A DNA stretch of 64,000 nt from an uncultured Nocardioides sp. (GTDB lineage: Bacteria > Actinomycetota > Actinomycetes > Propionibacteriales > Nocardioidaceae), in the NCBI RefSeq assembly GCF_947489365.1, contig NZ_CANLDB010000001.1:434001-498000 (forward strand). Direction: 5' to 3'. Made by a program: the position numbers and the translations under genes. Of the stretch, positions 27,672 through 35,585 are shown one piece after another. Each line of letters opens with the position of its first letter. Position 1 is the stretch's first letter. The notes under the pieces were generated by a model that saw nothing but the letters and a program-made list of their open reading frames with translations, was not told the origin of the DNA and ran no database searches.

Positions 27672-28943
27672 GTGACCGCGCTCCCCACCACCGCCCAGCC
27701 CACCGGGCTCGAGTGGGACCTCCTCGAGCGGGTGCCCGGCCGCCCGCTGCCGGGTCACCTCTACACCGACGCGGCCGTGTACGACGCCGACCTGCGCCAC
27801 GTCTTCGGCCGCCACTGGTTCCTCGCGACCACCGAGGCGGAGGTCCGCGAGCCCGGGGACTTCGTGACGATCGACGTCGACAGGCGCTCGATCATCGTCA
27901 TCCGGGACGACGACGGTCAGGTCCGCGCCTTCCACAACGTCTGCCGCCACCGCGGGGCGCGCTTGCTGACCGAGCCGTCCGGCTTCGTCGGCAACCTCAC
28001 CTGCGGCTACCACTCGTGGACCTACGGCACCGACGGCCGACTCCTGCACGCGCCCGGGCTGACCGGCACGGACCCGGCCTGCCTGTCGCTGCGCGCCGTC
28101 GCCGTCCGTGCGGTCGCGGGGCTGGTGTTCCTCAGCCTCGCCGCGGTGCCGCCGACCGACATCGACGACTTCGCCGCGCTCGCGACGCCGTACCTCGAGC
28201 CCCACGGCCTCGCCCGGGCCAAGGTCGCGGCGCAGGTCGACCTGGAGGAGGCCGGCAACTGGAAGCTCGTCATGGAGAACAACCGCGAGTGCTACCACTG
28301 CGACGGCCACCCCGAGCTGTCGTGCTCGTTCTTCCCGACGTACGGGCTCGAGGCCCACGAGGTGCCCGAGCGGCTGCGCCCCGCCCACGAGCGGTTCACC
28401 GCCGCCGAGGCCGACCTCCACGCGCGGTGCGTCGAGCTCGGCCTGCCGGACGCGCTCCTGGAGGACCTGGTCGACCCCGACGTCGCCCACCGCGTCGCCC
28501 GTGAGCCCCTGGACGGGGCGGGGGAGTCGTTCTCGCTGACCGGCCGGGCCGTCGTACGCCGCCCGCTGGCGGACCTGGGCGAGGCCCGGCTGGGTCGGCT
28601 GAGCATCCACACGCAGCCCAACGCGTGGCTGCACGTGCTGTCCGACCACGCCGTCGTCTTCTCGGTGCTGCCGCTCGGCGTCGACCGGACCCTGGTGCGC
28701 ACCACCTGGCTCGTGCACGAGGACGCGGTGGAGGGCGTGGACTACGACCTCGCCGAGCTCACCCACGTGTGGACCGAGACCAACGCCCAGGACAGCGCCT
28801 TCGTCGCGCTCACCCAGGCCGGCGTCGCCGACCCGGCGTACGAGCCCGGTCCGTACACCTCGAGCGAGTACCAGGTCGACCACTTCCTGTCCTGGTACAC
28901 CGCCAAGATGCTCGACGGGCTCACCGCGGGACGGGCCTCGTGA
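27672..28943 (+). CDS. Rieske oxygenase, betaine N-demethylase alpha subunit (Stc2/HpbB-like)
   Basis: 423 aa. The Rieske [2Fe-2S] ligands are C91-x-H93 and C111-x2-H114. The mononuclear iron site begins at NNRECYHCDGH with H209 and H213. The residue bridging the two centres is Glu206, not the Asp found in aromatic-ring dioxygenases; Glu at this place is characteristic of quaternary-ammonium oxygenases such as carnitine, glycine-betaine and stachydrine demethylases. It should remove the first methyl group of (hydroxy)proline betaine as formaldehyde. GTG is chosen with GGAGG 5 nt upstream. The reductase gene overlaps its end (GTGA). Confidence 0.85.
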   Translation: MTALPTTAQPTGLEWDLLERVPGRPLPGHLYTDAAVYDADLRHVFGRHWFLATTEAEVREPGDFVTIDVDRRSIIVIRDDDGQVRAFHNVCRHRGARLLTEPSGFVGNLTCGYHSWTYGTDGRLLHAPGLTGTDPACLSLRAVAVRAVAGLVFLSLAAVPPTDIDDFAALATPYLEPHGLARAKVAAQVDLEEAGNWKLVMENNRECYHCDGHPELSCSFFPTYGLEAHEVPERLRPAHERFTAAEADLHARCVELGLPDALLEDLVDPDVAHRVAREPLDGAGESFSLTGRAVVRRPLADLGEARLGRLSIHTQPNAWLHVLSDHAVVFSVLPLGVDRTLVRTTWLVHEDAVEGVDYDLAELTHVWTETNAQDSAFVALTQAGVADPAYEPGPYTSSEYQVDHFLSWYTAKMLDGLTAGRAS

Positions 28944-29989
28944 GCGGTTTCGACGCGGACCTGCTGGTTCGCCGGGTCGTCCCGGTGACCCACGACGTGA
29001 CGACGTTCGTGCTGGAGGCCCCCGCCGGGTGGGACGGCCGGTTCGACGCCGGGCAGCACCTGACGCTGACCGTGCCCGTCGACGGGTCCACCACGGGGGA
29101 GAGTGTGGAGCGCTGCTACACGATCTCGTCCCCGCCGACCCGTCCCGGGACGCTGACGATCACGGTCAAGCGGCAGCCCGGCGGGGTGGTCTCGCCGTGG
29201 CTCCACGACCACGTCCGCCCCGGCGACCGGCTGCGCGCCCGCGGACCCGCCGGCGCCTTCACGGACGTCGAGCACCCGGCGTCGTCGTACCTCTTCCTGA
29301 CCGCGGGCAGCGGCGCCACCCCGGCGATGTCGATGGTCCGGGCGATGGCCGACCGGGGGAGCGGGGCGAGCGTGGTGCTCGTCCACAGCGCGCGGACCCC
29401 GTCCGACATCCTGTTCCGCCGCGAGCTCGCCGCGCTCCCCGAGTCGGGTCTCGACCTGCGGGTGACCTCGGTGTGCGAGTCGGACTCGCCGGCGGACCGG
29501 TGGGACGGGCCGCTCGGCCGGCTGTCCGCGTCGCTGCTGCAGCTGGTGGCGCCGGACCTCGACCGCCGCGAGGTCTTCCTCTGCGGCCCGCCCGGCTACA
29601 TGGCCGCCGCGACCGCGCTCCTCGACGGCCTCGGCGTGGACCCCGAGCGGGTGCACCGCGAGTCGTTCGAGGTGGGCACCGCGGACGCGCTGTTCGCGGA
29701 GGCCCCGGTGGACGCGGACGCCCCGGCCACGGTGCGGGTCGAGCTCAAGCGCACCGGCCGGACCGTGGTCTGCGGCCCGGGCGACACCGTCCTCGACGCC
29801 GTCACCGCTGCCGGCGTCATGCTCCGCTCGTCGTGCCGCCAGGGCCTCTGCGGCACCTGCAAGATCTCGCTCGTCGAGGGCGAGGTCGACATGCGGCACC
29901 AGGGCGGCATCCGCCAGCGCGAGATCGACGTCGGCCGCATCCTCCCGTGCTGCTCCCGCCCGCTCACCGACCTGGTGCTCGACGCCTGA
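28940..29989 (+). CDS. Ferredoxin--NAD(P) reductase partner of the Rieske demethylase
   Basis: 349 aa hybrid flavoprotein. The order is FAD domain (RCYTISSPP), NAD domain (LTAGSGATPAMSMVRAM, CGPPGYM) and a C-terminal plant-type [2Fe-2S] ferredoxin domain with C299-x4-C304-x2-C307-x29-C337. This FAD-NAD-Fe-S order is that of GbcB/Stc4/HpbC-type reductases that feed electrons to betaine Rieske oxygenases. The GTG start overlaps the oxygenase stop, a strong sign that they work together. It is the last gene of the cluster; no betaine transporter or hydroxyproline-degrading gene follows. Confidence 0.87.
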   Translation: MSGFDADLLVRRVVPVTHDVTTFVLEAPAGWDGRFDAGQHLTLTVPVDGSTTGESVERCYTISSPPTRPGTLTITVKRQPGGVVSPWLHDHVRPGDRLRARGPAGAFTDVEHPASSYLFLTAGSGATPAMSMVRAMADRGSGASVVLVHSARTPSDILFRRELAALPESGLDLRVTSVCESDSPADRWDGPLGRLSASLLQLVAPDLDRREVFLCGPPGYMAAATALLDGLGVDPERVHRESFEVGTADALFAEAPVDADAPATVRVELKRTGRTVVCGPGDTVLDAVTAAGVMLRSSCRQGLCGTCKISLVEGEVDMRHQGGIRQREIDVGRILPCCSRPLTDLVLDA

Positions 29990-30012
29990 GGTACCTCTGC
30001 GGTCGACGCTCG

Positions 30013-30335
30013 GAGATCGAGGTGTGAGGCCGCCCGCGGCCGAGCCACGAGATCACCGCACCGGAACGACGCGGCACGGCAGACTGTCGTCCGACTTCAC
30101 TGTCGCAAGTGCGTTGATTTGCTGTCGCCATAGCGACAGCGAATCGACACACTCCCGGATCAACCGAGGAGCGGTCCGACCGGCTACCGCGCGTCGCGCG
30201 TGGAGGCCTACGCGGGCGGTGACGGATCGAGGCGACAGTGCAGTCGGCAGCTCTCATCGCCCCAGGCAGCCGTCCAGCTCACCGGGTCTCGTGGCTCGTC
30301 GCCAGGGCTCCTCGCACCTCGACCTCCGGTGGCTC
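30013..30335. repeat. Dispersed composite palindromic repeat, copy B, split by unique sequence
   Basis: The 344-bp gap between convergent genes 29990-30333 has no credible ORF. A head (GGAGATCGAGGTGTGAG, then CCACGAGATCACCG) lies at 30013-30058 and an inverted tail (CTCACCGGGTCTCGTGGCTC, then CTCGCACCTCGACCTCCGG) at 30279-30335. About 220 bp lie between them, including the palindrome at 30116-30145, as if a copy had been opened by an insertion. Confidence 0.55.
30116..30145. repeat. Short palindrome, copy 2 (right of betaine cluster)
   Basis: GATTTGCTGTCG-ccatag-CGACAGCGAATC: 11 of 12 positions pair. The core GCTGTCGCCAT plus CGACAGCGAA is shared with the copy at 23279-23304, 6.8 kb away. 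A second small dyad, CACT-gtcgca-AGTG, lies just upstream. Confidence 0.7.
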
Positions 30336-32430
30336 AGGTGAGGAAGTGGTCCGCCGTCAGCGGCAGGTCGCGGACGCGGGTGCCGGTGGCGTGGAAGGTC
30401 GCGTTGGCGATCGCCGCGGCGGTGCCGACGATGCCGATCTCGCCGATGCCGCGGCTGCCCATGGGGGTGGCCGCGGTGTCCTCCTCGTCGAGCCACTCGA
30501 CCTGGAGGTCGCCGACGTCCGCGTGGGAGGCGACGTGGTACGTCGCGAGGTCCTGCGTCACCACGTGGCCGAACCGCGGGTCGCGGTAGCCCTCCTCGAA
30601 CAGTGCGCCCGACAGCCCCATGACGAGACCGCCGAGGAACTGGGAGCGGGCGGTGGTGGGGTTGATGACCCGGCCGACGGAGTAGACGCCGAGCATCCGC
30701 GGCACGCGCACCTCGCCGGTCCACCGGTGCACCCGCGTCTCGGCGAAGACCGCGCCGAAGGAGTGCAGCGCGAGGTTCTCCATGTCGGGGTAGCCCTCGG
30801 ACGTCGCCGTGGTCTCGACGCCCGCGTCGGGGTCGTCGCCGTGGTCGGCGCGGAGCTGCTGGGCGGCCAGGACGATGGACGTGCCCCAGGACGACGTGCC
30901 CGCCGAGCCGCCGGCGACGGTCGCCTTCGGCAGCTCCGTGTCGCCCAGCGACAACTCGATGCGCCCGGGCTCGACGCCGAGGGCGTCGGCGGCGATCTGG
31001 GTCAGCACGGTCCGGGCGCCGGTGCCGATGTCGACGGCACCGATGGAGACGGCGTACCGGCCCTCGCCCAGGGCCTGGATCCGGGTGGTGTTGCCGGGCA
31101 TGAACAGCGCCGGGTACGACGCCGACGCGACGCCGGTCCCCACCCGCCAGTCGCCGTCGAGGCGGACGCCGGGCTCGGGGTCGCGCTCGGCCCACCCGAA
31201 CCGGGCGGCGCCGCGCTCGAGGCACTCGAGCAGCCGCCGGTTGTTGAACAGGTTGCCGGTGTCCGGGTCCACGTCGGGCTCGTTGCGCAGCCGCAGCTGG
31301 ATCGGGTCGACGCCGCAGGCGACGGCGAGCTCGTCCATCGCCACCTCCTGCGCGAACATGCCGGGCATCTCGCCGGGCGCGCGCATCCACGCCGGGACGG
31401 CGACGTCCAGCGGCACGACCCGGTGGGTGGTGGCGCGGGCGTCGGCGGCGTACATGGTGCGCGCCGAGGTGGCCGTCTGCTCGACGAACTCCTTGTAGCG
31501 CGACGTCTGGCTCAGCGCGTCGTGGCTGAGTGCGAGCAGCCGGCCGTCCGGCTCGGCGCCGAGCCGGAAGCGGGAGACGGTCTGGGTGCGGTAGCCGGTC
31601 AGGGAGAACATCTGCTGGCGGGTCACCGCGAGCTGCACCGGCCGGCCGTCGGCCGCGAACGCCGCCAGCGCCGCCGCCATCTCCGGGGCATGGGGGAGGC
31701 CCTTGCTGCCGAACCCGCCCCCGACGTACGGCGCCCGCACGCGCGTCTTCCCCCGCTCCAGCCCGAGCGCCCGCCCGATCACGGAGGCGACGCCGTGGAC
31801 CGACTGGGTGGAGTCCCACATCGACAGGTGCTCGCCGTCCCACACCGCGGTCACCGCGTGCGGCTCCATCGGGCTGTTGAACTCGTGCGGCGTCGTGTAC
31901 GTCGCGTCCACGACGACCGCGGCGCCCGCCAGGGCCGCGTCGACGTCGCCGTCGGTGGTGTCGGGCTCGTGGCCGGCGTTGGCGACCTCGGGGGCGTACG
32001 CCTCGCCGTCGTCGAGGACGACCTCGGCGGGAGCGGCGGCCGGGGTCTGGTGGACCCGCACCAGGCGGGCGCCCTCCCGCGCGGCCTCGCTCGTCTCGGC
32101 GAGCACGACCGCGACGATCTGGCCGCGGAAGCCGATGGCGTCGTCCTGCAGGACGGCCAGCTCGGCGTCGTCCGGCTTGGCCAGCCGCCGGGCCGAGGTG
32201 TGGTCGAGGACCTGCACGACGCCCGGGTGGGCGAGGGCGTCGCTCGCGTCGACCCGCTCGACGGTGCCGCGGGCGATGGTCGAGGTGACGAGCCAGGCGT
32301 GCAGCGGCCGCTCGGGCAGGTCGAGGGCGTGCTCGACGGCGTACGCCGCGACGCCGGTGACCTTCTCGTGCCCGTCGAGGCGGGTGAGGTGGGTGCCCAT
32401 CGAGCGGGGGCGGATCGGGGTGGCGGTCAT
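30334..32430 (-). CDS. Molybdenum hydroxylase large subunit (xanthine dehydrogenase family, PaoC-like)
   Basis: 698 aa Mo-cofactor subunit. PYVGGGFGSKGLPHA and RAPGEMPGMFAQEVAMDELA are cofactor-binding blocks. The active-site Glu lies in MGSRGIGEIGIVG near the C-terminus. It has the short periplasmic-aldehyde-oxidoreductase (YagR/PaoC) architecture rather than that of true xanthine dehydrogenase. With the two upstream genes it forms an alpha-beta-gamma enzyme that oxidises aldehydes or N-heterocycles. No XdhC-type insertion chaperone is adjacent. It is convergent with the betaine cluster, so a metabolic link is only a possibility. The ATG overlaps the stop of the FAD-subunit gene. Confidence 0.87.
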   Translation of the reverse strand: MTATPIRPRSMGTHLTRLDGHEKVTGVAAYAVEHALDLPERPLHAWLVTSTIARGTVERVDASDALAHPGVVQVLDHTSARRLAKPDDAELAVLQDDAIGFRGQIVAVVLAETSEAAREGARLVRVHQTPAAAPAEVVLDDGEAYAPEVANAGHEPDTTDGDVDAALAGAAVVVDATYTTPHEFNSPMEPHAVTAVWDGEHLSMWDSTQSVHGVASVIGRALGLERGKTRVRAPYVGGGFGSKGLPHAPEMAAALAAFAADGRPVQLAVTRQQMFSLTGYRTQTVSRFRLGAEPDGRLLALSHDALSQTSRYKEFVEQTATSARTMYAADARATTHRVVPLDVAVPAWMRAPGEMPGMFAQEVAMDELAVACGVDPIQLRLRNEPDVDPDTGNLFNNRRLLECLERGAARFGWAERDPEPGVRLDGDWRVGTGVASASYPALFMPGNTTRIQALGEGRYAVSIGAVDIGTGARTVLTQIAADALGVEPGRIELSLGDTELPKATVAGGSAGTSSWGTSIVLAAQQLRADHGDDPDAGVETTATSEGYPDMENLALHSFGAVFAETRVHRWTGEVRVPRMLGVYSVGRVINPTTARSQFLGGLVMGLSGALFEEGYRDPRFGHVVTQDLATYHVASHADVGDLQVEWLDEEDTAATPMGSRGIGEIGIVGTAAAIANATFHATGTRVRDLPLTADHFLT

Positions 32431-33431
32431 GCGAGGTCCCTCCCGGCGAGCGTCGTCAGCGCGCTCGTGGTGACGCCACGCAGCATCGCGGGCTTGTAGG
32501 CGTTCTGGTCGGTGGTGGTCGCGTGGCGCGTCTCGGCGTCGACGGCCTCGCGGACGGCGGCGGCGTCGAGCGGACGGCCGCGCAGCACGTCCTCGGCGGC
32601 GGTGGCCCGCCACGGCTTGTGCGCGACCCCGCCCCAGGCGAGTCGGACGTCGGTGACGACGGCGTCGGGGCCCTCGCCGTCCAGCTCGAGGCCGGCGGCG
32701 ACGGAGACGAGCGCGAACGCGTACGACGCCCGGTCGCGCGCCTTCACGTACGTCGACCGACGCGCCACCGGGGAGCCGGCCAGCTCGACGTGGGTGATCA
32801 GCTCGCCGTGCGCGAGCGTGGTGTCGCGCTCGGGGTGGTGGCCGGGCAGCCGGTGCAGCTCGCCCATCGGCACGCGACGCTCCCCGTCGGGCCCGAGCAC
32901 GACGACGGTCGCGTCGAGCGCGGCCAGGGCGACGGCGAGGTCGGAGGGGTGCGTCGCGACGCAGGCCTCGCTGGTGCCGAGGATCGCGTCGTACCGGCCG
33001 TACCCGCCGATCGCGGAGCACCCGGACCCGGGCTCGCGCTTGTTGCAGGGCGTCGAGGAGTCCTGGAAGTACACGCAGCGGGTGCGCTGCAGCAGGTTGC
33101 CGCCGGTGGTGGCCTGGTTGCGGATCTGGCCCGACGCGCCCGCGAGGAGCGCGCGGCTGACGGCACCGAAGCCGTGGCGCAGCAGCGGGTGGACGGCGAG
33201 GTCGGAGTTCCGCACGTTGGCGCCGATCCGGACGCCGCCGTCGGGCAGGGACTCGACCTCGGTCAGCGGCAGCCCGCTGACGTCGACCAGGCTGCCGGGC
33301 GTCGCGACGCCGAGCTTGAGGTGGTCGACCAGGTTGGTGCCGCCCGCGAGGAAGCGGGCGTCGGGGTCGGCGGTGACCGCGGCGACGGCCTCGGCGGCGT
33401 CGGTGGCCCGGACGTAGGTCAGCTCCTTCAC
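32427..33431 (-). CDS. Molybdenum hydroxylase FAD subunit with extra Fe-S loop (PaoB-like)
   Basis: 334 aa. RFLAGGTNLVDHLKLG and SGQIRNQATTGGNLLQRTRC are the FAD-binding motifs of the CO-dehydrogenase flavoprotein family. The inserted loop TRCVYFQDSSTPCNKREPGSGC, with another Cys in EACVATHP, matches the [4Fe-4S]-binding insertion of E. coli PaoB (YagS) and is absent from ordinary xanthine-dehydrogenase FAD subunits. GTG 33431 overlaps the stop of the Fe-S gene (GTGA); the longer frame reads through that gene in the wrong phase. Confidence 0.87.
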   Translation of the reverse strand: MKELTYVRATDAAEAVAAVTADPDARFLAGGTNLVDHLKLGVATPGSLVDVSGLPLTEVESLPDGGVRIGANVRNSDLAVHPLLRHGFGAVSRALLAGASGQIRNQATTGGNLLQRTRCVYFQDSSTPCNKREPGSGCSAIGGYGRYDAILGTSEACVATHPSDLAVALAALDATVVVLGPDGERRVPMGELHRLPGHHPERDTTLAHGELITHVELAGSPVARRSTYVKARDRASYAFALVSVAAGLELDGEGPDAVVTDVRLAWGGVAHKPWRATAAEDVLRGRPLDAAAVREAVDAETRHATTTDQNAYKPAMLRGVTTSALTTLAGRDLA

Positions 33432-33985
33432 GCGCCCGCCTCCTGACGCTCGTGCTGCTCGAGCCCGGCGGCCTCGCGGATCGCGTCGACGATGCCGCGG
33501 TAGGCACCGCAGCGGCACAGGTTGCCGCTCATCCGCTCCTTGATCTCCTCGTCGACCATGAGCTCACCCTCGGCGTCGAGGTCGACGTCGGCCTCCAGGT
33601 CCTCGGTGACGTGGCTCGGGTGGCCCTGCTTGACCTCCTCGAGCATGCCGACGGCGGAGCACACCTGGCCAGGCGTGCAGTAGCCGCACTGGTAGCCGTC
33701 GTGGTTCAGGAACGCCTGCTGCACCGGGTGCAGGTCGTCGCCCTCGCCGAGCCCGTCCGCGGTGGTGATCGTGGCGCCGTCGTACGACACCGCGAGGGCG
33801 AGGCACGTCAGGTGGCGGCGGTCGTCGAGCAGCACGGTGCACGACCCGCACTGCCCGTGGTCGCAGCCCTTCTTCACGGTGTGGACGTCGAGCCGCTCGC
33901 GCAGCGCGTCGAGCAGCGTCGTCCGGGTGTCGACGGAGACCTCGTGGGGGGTCCCGTCGACCGTCAGCCTGACCGTCGTCTCCAT
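33428..33985 (-). CDS. Molybdenum hydroxylase [2Fe-2S] subunit (PaoA/YagT-like)
   Basis: About 185 aa. It has a plant-type ferredoxin domain (CDHGQCGSC, then a Cys in RRHLTC) and a second helical [2Fe-2S] domain (CGYCTPGQ, then NLCRCGAYRG), the standard small subunit of the xanthine oxidase family. ATG 33985 is preferred; an in-frame start at 34018 adds 11 residues. There is no twin-arginine signal, unlike E. coli PaoA, so the enzyme is probably cytoplasmic. It is the first gene of the three-gene operon. Confidence 0.88.
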   Translation of the reverse strand: METTVRLTVDGTPHEVSVDTRTTLLDALRERLDVHTVKKGCDHGQCGSCTVLLDDRRHLTCLALAVSYDGATITTADGLGEGDDLHPVQQAFLNHDGYQCGYCTPGQVCSAVGMLEEVKQGHPSHVTEDLEADVDLDAEGELMVDEEIKERMSGNLCRCGAYRGIVDAIREAAGLEQHERQEAGA

Positions 33986-34054
33986 GCCCGCGACGGTACC
34001 CAGCACGGAGGGGGGCATCTAGCGCCAGGCGCCGAGGCGGGCGCACACTGCGAC

Positions 34055-34873
34055 ATGCCCCCGCGCCCCCGTCTGGCCGCCGTCCTGCTCGCCCTCGTCC
34101 TCGGCGCGACGGGCCTCCTCGCCGCGCTCCCGGCCGCCGCGGCGCCGGGCGTGCCCCCGCCCGGCGCCAACGAATACGACTGCCGCCCCGACGCGGCGCA
34201 CCCGCAGCCCGTCGTCCTCGTCAACGGCACCTTCGAGACGATGGACAAGAACTGGGTGACGATGTCGCCGTACCTCGCCGACGCCGGCTACTGCGTCTTC
34301 GCGTTCAACTACGGCAACCGCGCCACGGGCCCGATCCCGCGGTCGGCGAGGCAGCTGCGCCGCTTCGTGGAGAAGGTCCGCGAGGCCACGGGCAGCCGGC
34401 AGGTCGACCTCGTCGGGCACAGCCAGGGCGGGATGATGCCGCGCTACTACCTGCGCTTCCTCGGCGGAGCGCGGAAGGTCGACGACCTCGTCGGGCTGGC
34501 GCCGTCCAACCACGGCACGACGATGGCGATGGAGGGCGACGGCACCTCCCCGTGCCGCGCGTGCGAGCAGCAGGCCCGCGGGTCGGCCTTCCTGGAGCGG
34601 CTCAACCGGGACGGCGACACCGTGCCCGGCCCCGACTACACCGTCGTCTCGACCGAGTACGACGAGATCGTCACGCCGTACCGGTCGCAGTTCCTGCGCG
34701 GCCCCGAGCGCCGGGTCACCAACACCGTGCTGCAGGACGTCTGCGCCACCGACGTCTTCGAGCACGACCAGATGCCCAACGACCCCGTCGCCCAGCAGGT
34801 CGTGCGCAACGCGCTGCGCCTCGACGGGCCGGCCCGGGAGGGCTTCCAGCCGGAGTGCCTGCCGGCCCCGTGA
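34055..34873 (+). CDS. Secreted lipase/esterase, alpha/beta hydrolase
   Basis: 272 aa with a signal peptide (RLAAVLLALVLGATGLLAALPAAAA). The fold is that of Streptomyces/Burkholderia-type secreted lipases: PVVLVNGTFETMDKNW (oxyanion strand), nucleophile in GHSQGGMMPRYYLRF, then an acidic residue in TEYDEIVTPY and a likely His in FEHDQMPNDP. Six Cys residues (including SPCRACEQQ and QDVCATD) may form disulfides. A minus-strand Mo-hydroxylase operon diverges from it across a 69-bp gap. The substrate is probably triacylglycerol or a short ester, by family. Confidence 0.85.
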   Translation: MPPRPRLAAVLLALVLGATGLLAALPAAAAPGVPPPGANEYDCRPDAAHPQPVVLVNGTFETMDKNWVTMSPYLADAGYCVFAFNYGNRATGPIPRSARQLRRFVEKVREATGSRQVDLVGHSQGGMMPRYYLRFLGGARKVDDLVGLAPSNHGTTMAMEGDGTSPCRACEQQARGSAFLERLNRDGDTVPGPDYTVVSTEYDEIVTPYRSQFLRGPERRVTNTVLQDVCATDVFEHDQMPNDPVAQQVVRNALRLDGPAREGFQPECLPAP

Positions 34874-34880
34874 CCCGGCG

Positions 34881-35543
34881 TCACGCCTCCGCGACCGCGG
34901 CGACGAGGGTCCGGGTGAGCCAGTCGGCGTACGCCGTGGTGCTCCACCCCCGCTGCAGCACCAGCAGGTCGTAGACCTCGACGGAGAGGCAGGTCCACAC
35001 GACGTCGGCGATCTCGGCCTCGTCCACGCCCTCCCGGACGCCGCCCGACGCCACGAGGTGGCGGGCGAACATCGTGACGCCCACGAGGCGCTGCTCGGAG
35101 ATGGTGCGCCACAGGTCCGCCACGTTGGCGTCACTGCCCGCCCCCGCCCGGATCGCGAGCTGGACGCGCGCCGACCGCTCGGCACGGAGCGCCGCCCCCT
35201 CGGCGTACAGCCGGAGCTTGGTGCGGAGGTCGGGCTCGGCGCGGATCCGCTGGTTCTCGGGCCGGTCGGCGACCGCGACCGGGGCGTCGTCCCCGGCGAT
35301 GGCGACGTCGAAGACCTCCTGGACCAAGGCGGCCTTGGAGCCGAAGCGCTGGTAGACGCTCTCGGCGGAGACCCCGGCGGTGCGGGCCACGTCGGCGATG
35401 GTCGTCGCGGTCCAGCCGCGCTCCTCCAGCAGCTCCCGGGCCGCGGCGATGACCGCGCGGCGGCGCTCGTCGGCCCGTCGTCGCCGTCCGCTGGCGTCGT
35501 ACTCGCGCGCCCGGCCCTTGACCCCGTCGTCCACCAGGTCCAT
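34881..35543 (-). CDS. TetR family transcriptional regulator
   Basis: 220 aa. HTH: ARELLEERGWTATTIADVARTAGVSAESVYQRFGSKAALVQEVF. The C-terminal domain is of ordinary length with no recognised ligand pocket. ATG 35543 is preferred over TTG 35555, which lies within a 29-bp palindrome (35549-35577) that must be the operator. It is divergent from a SnoaL-like gene, the probable target. The convergent lipase gene ends 7 bp away, so there is little room for a terminator. Confidence 0.87.
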   Translation of the reverse strand: MDLVDDGVKGRAREYDASGRRRRADERRRAVIAAARELLEERGWTATTIADVARTAGVSAESVYQRFGSKAALVQEVFDVAIAGDDAPVAVADRPENQRIRAEPDLRTKLRLYAEGAALRAERSARVQLAIRAGAGSDANVADLWRTISEQRLVGVTMFARHLVASGGVREGVDEAEIADVVWTCLSVEVYDLLVLQRGWSTTAYADWLTRTLVAAVAEA

Positions 35544-35548
35544 CCTCA

Positions 35549-35577
35549 CTTTCAATACAGTCCGACTTTATCGAAAG
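35549..35577. promoter_or_regulatory. 29-bp near-perfect TetR operator
   Basis: CTTTC-r-ATA-m-AGTC-s-GACT-k-TAT-y-GAAAG: the two halves pair at 12 of 14 positions around a single central base. It fills the gap between the divergent tetR and SnoaL-like genes, 5 bp from the tetR ATG and 8 bp from the other start, so binding should block both. It is AT-rich against a GC-rich background. Confidence 0.75.
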
Positions 35578-35585
35578 CTGCGGCC

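Noticed and set aside
21992..27703. Minus-strand open frame of about 1900 codons, and many other long frames opposite or out of phase with genes
   Set aside because: High GC makes long antisense frames common. The translations are Arg/Gly/Pro-rich without domains, and the sense-strand genes carry clear catalytic motifs.
35544..35555. TTG at 35555 as the tetR start
   Set aside because: It lies within the 29-bp operator, while ATG 35543 just beyond gives a normal TetR N-terminus.
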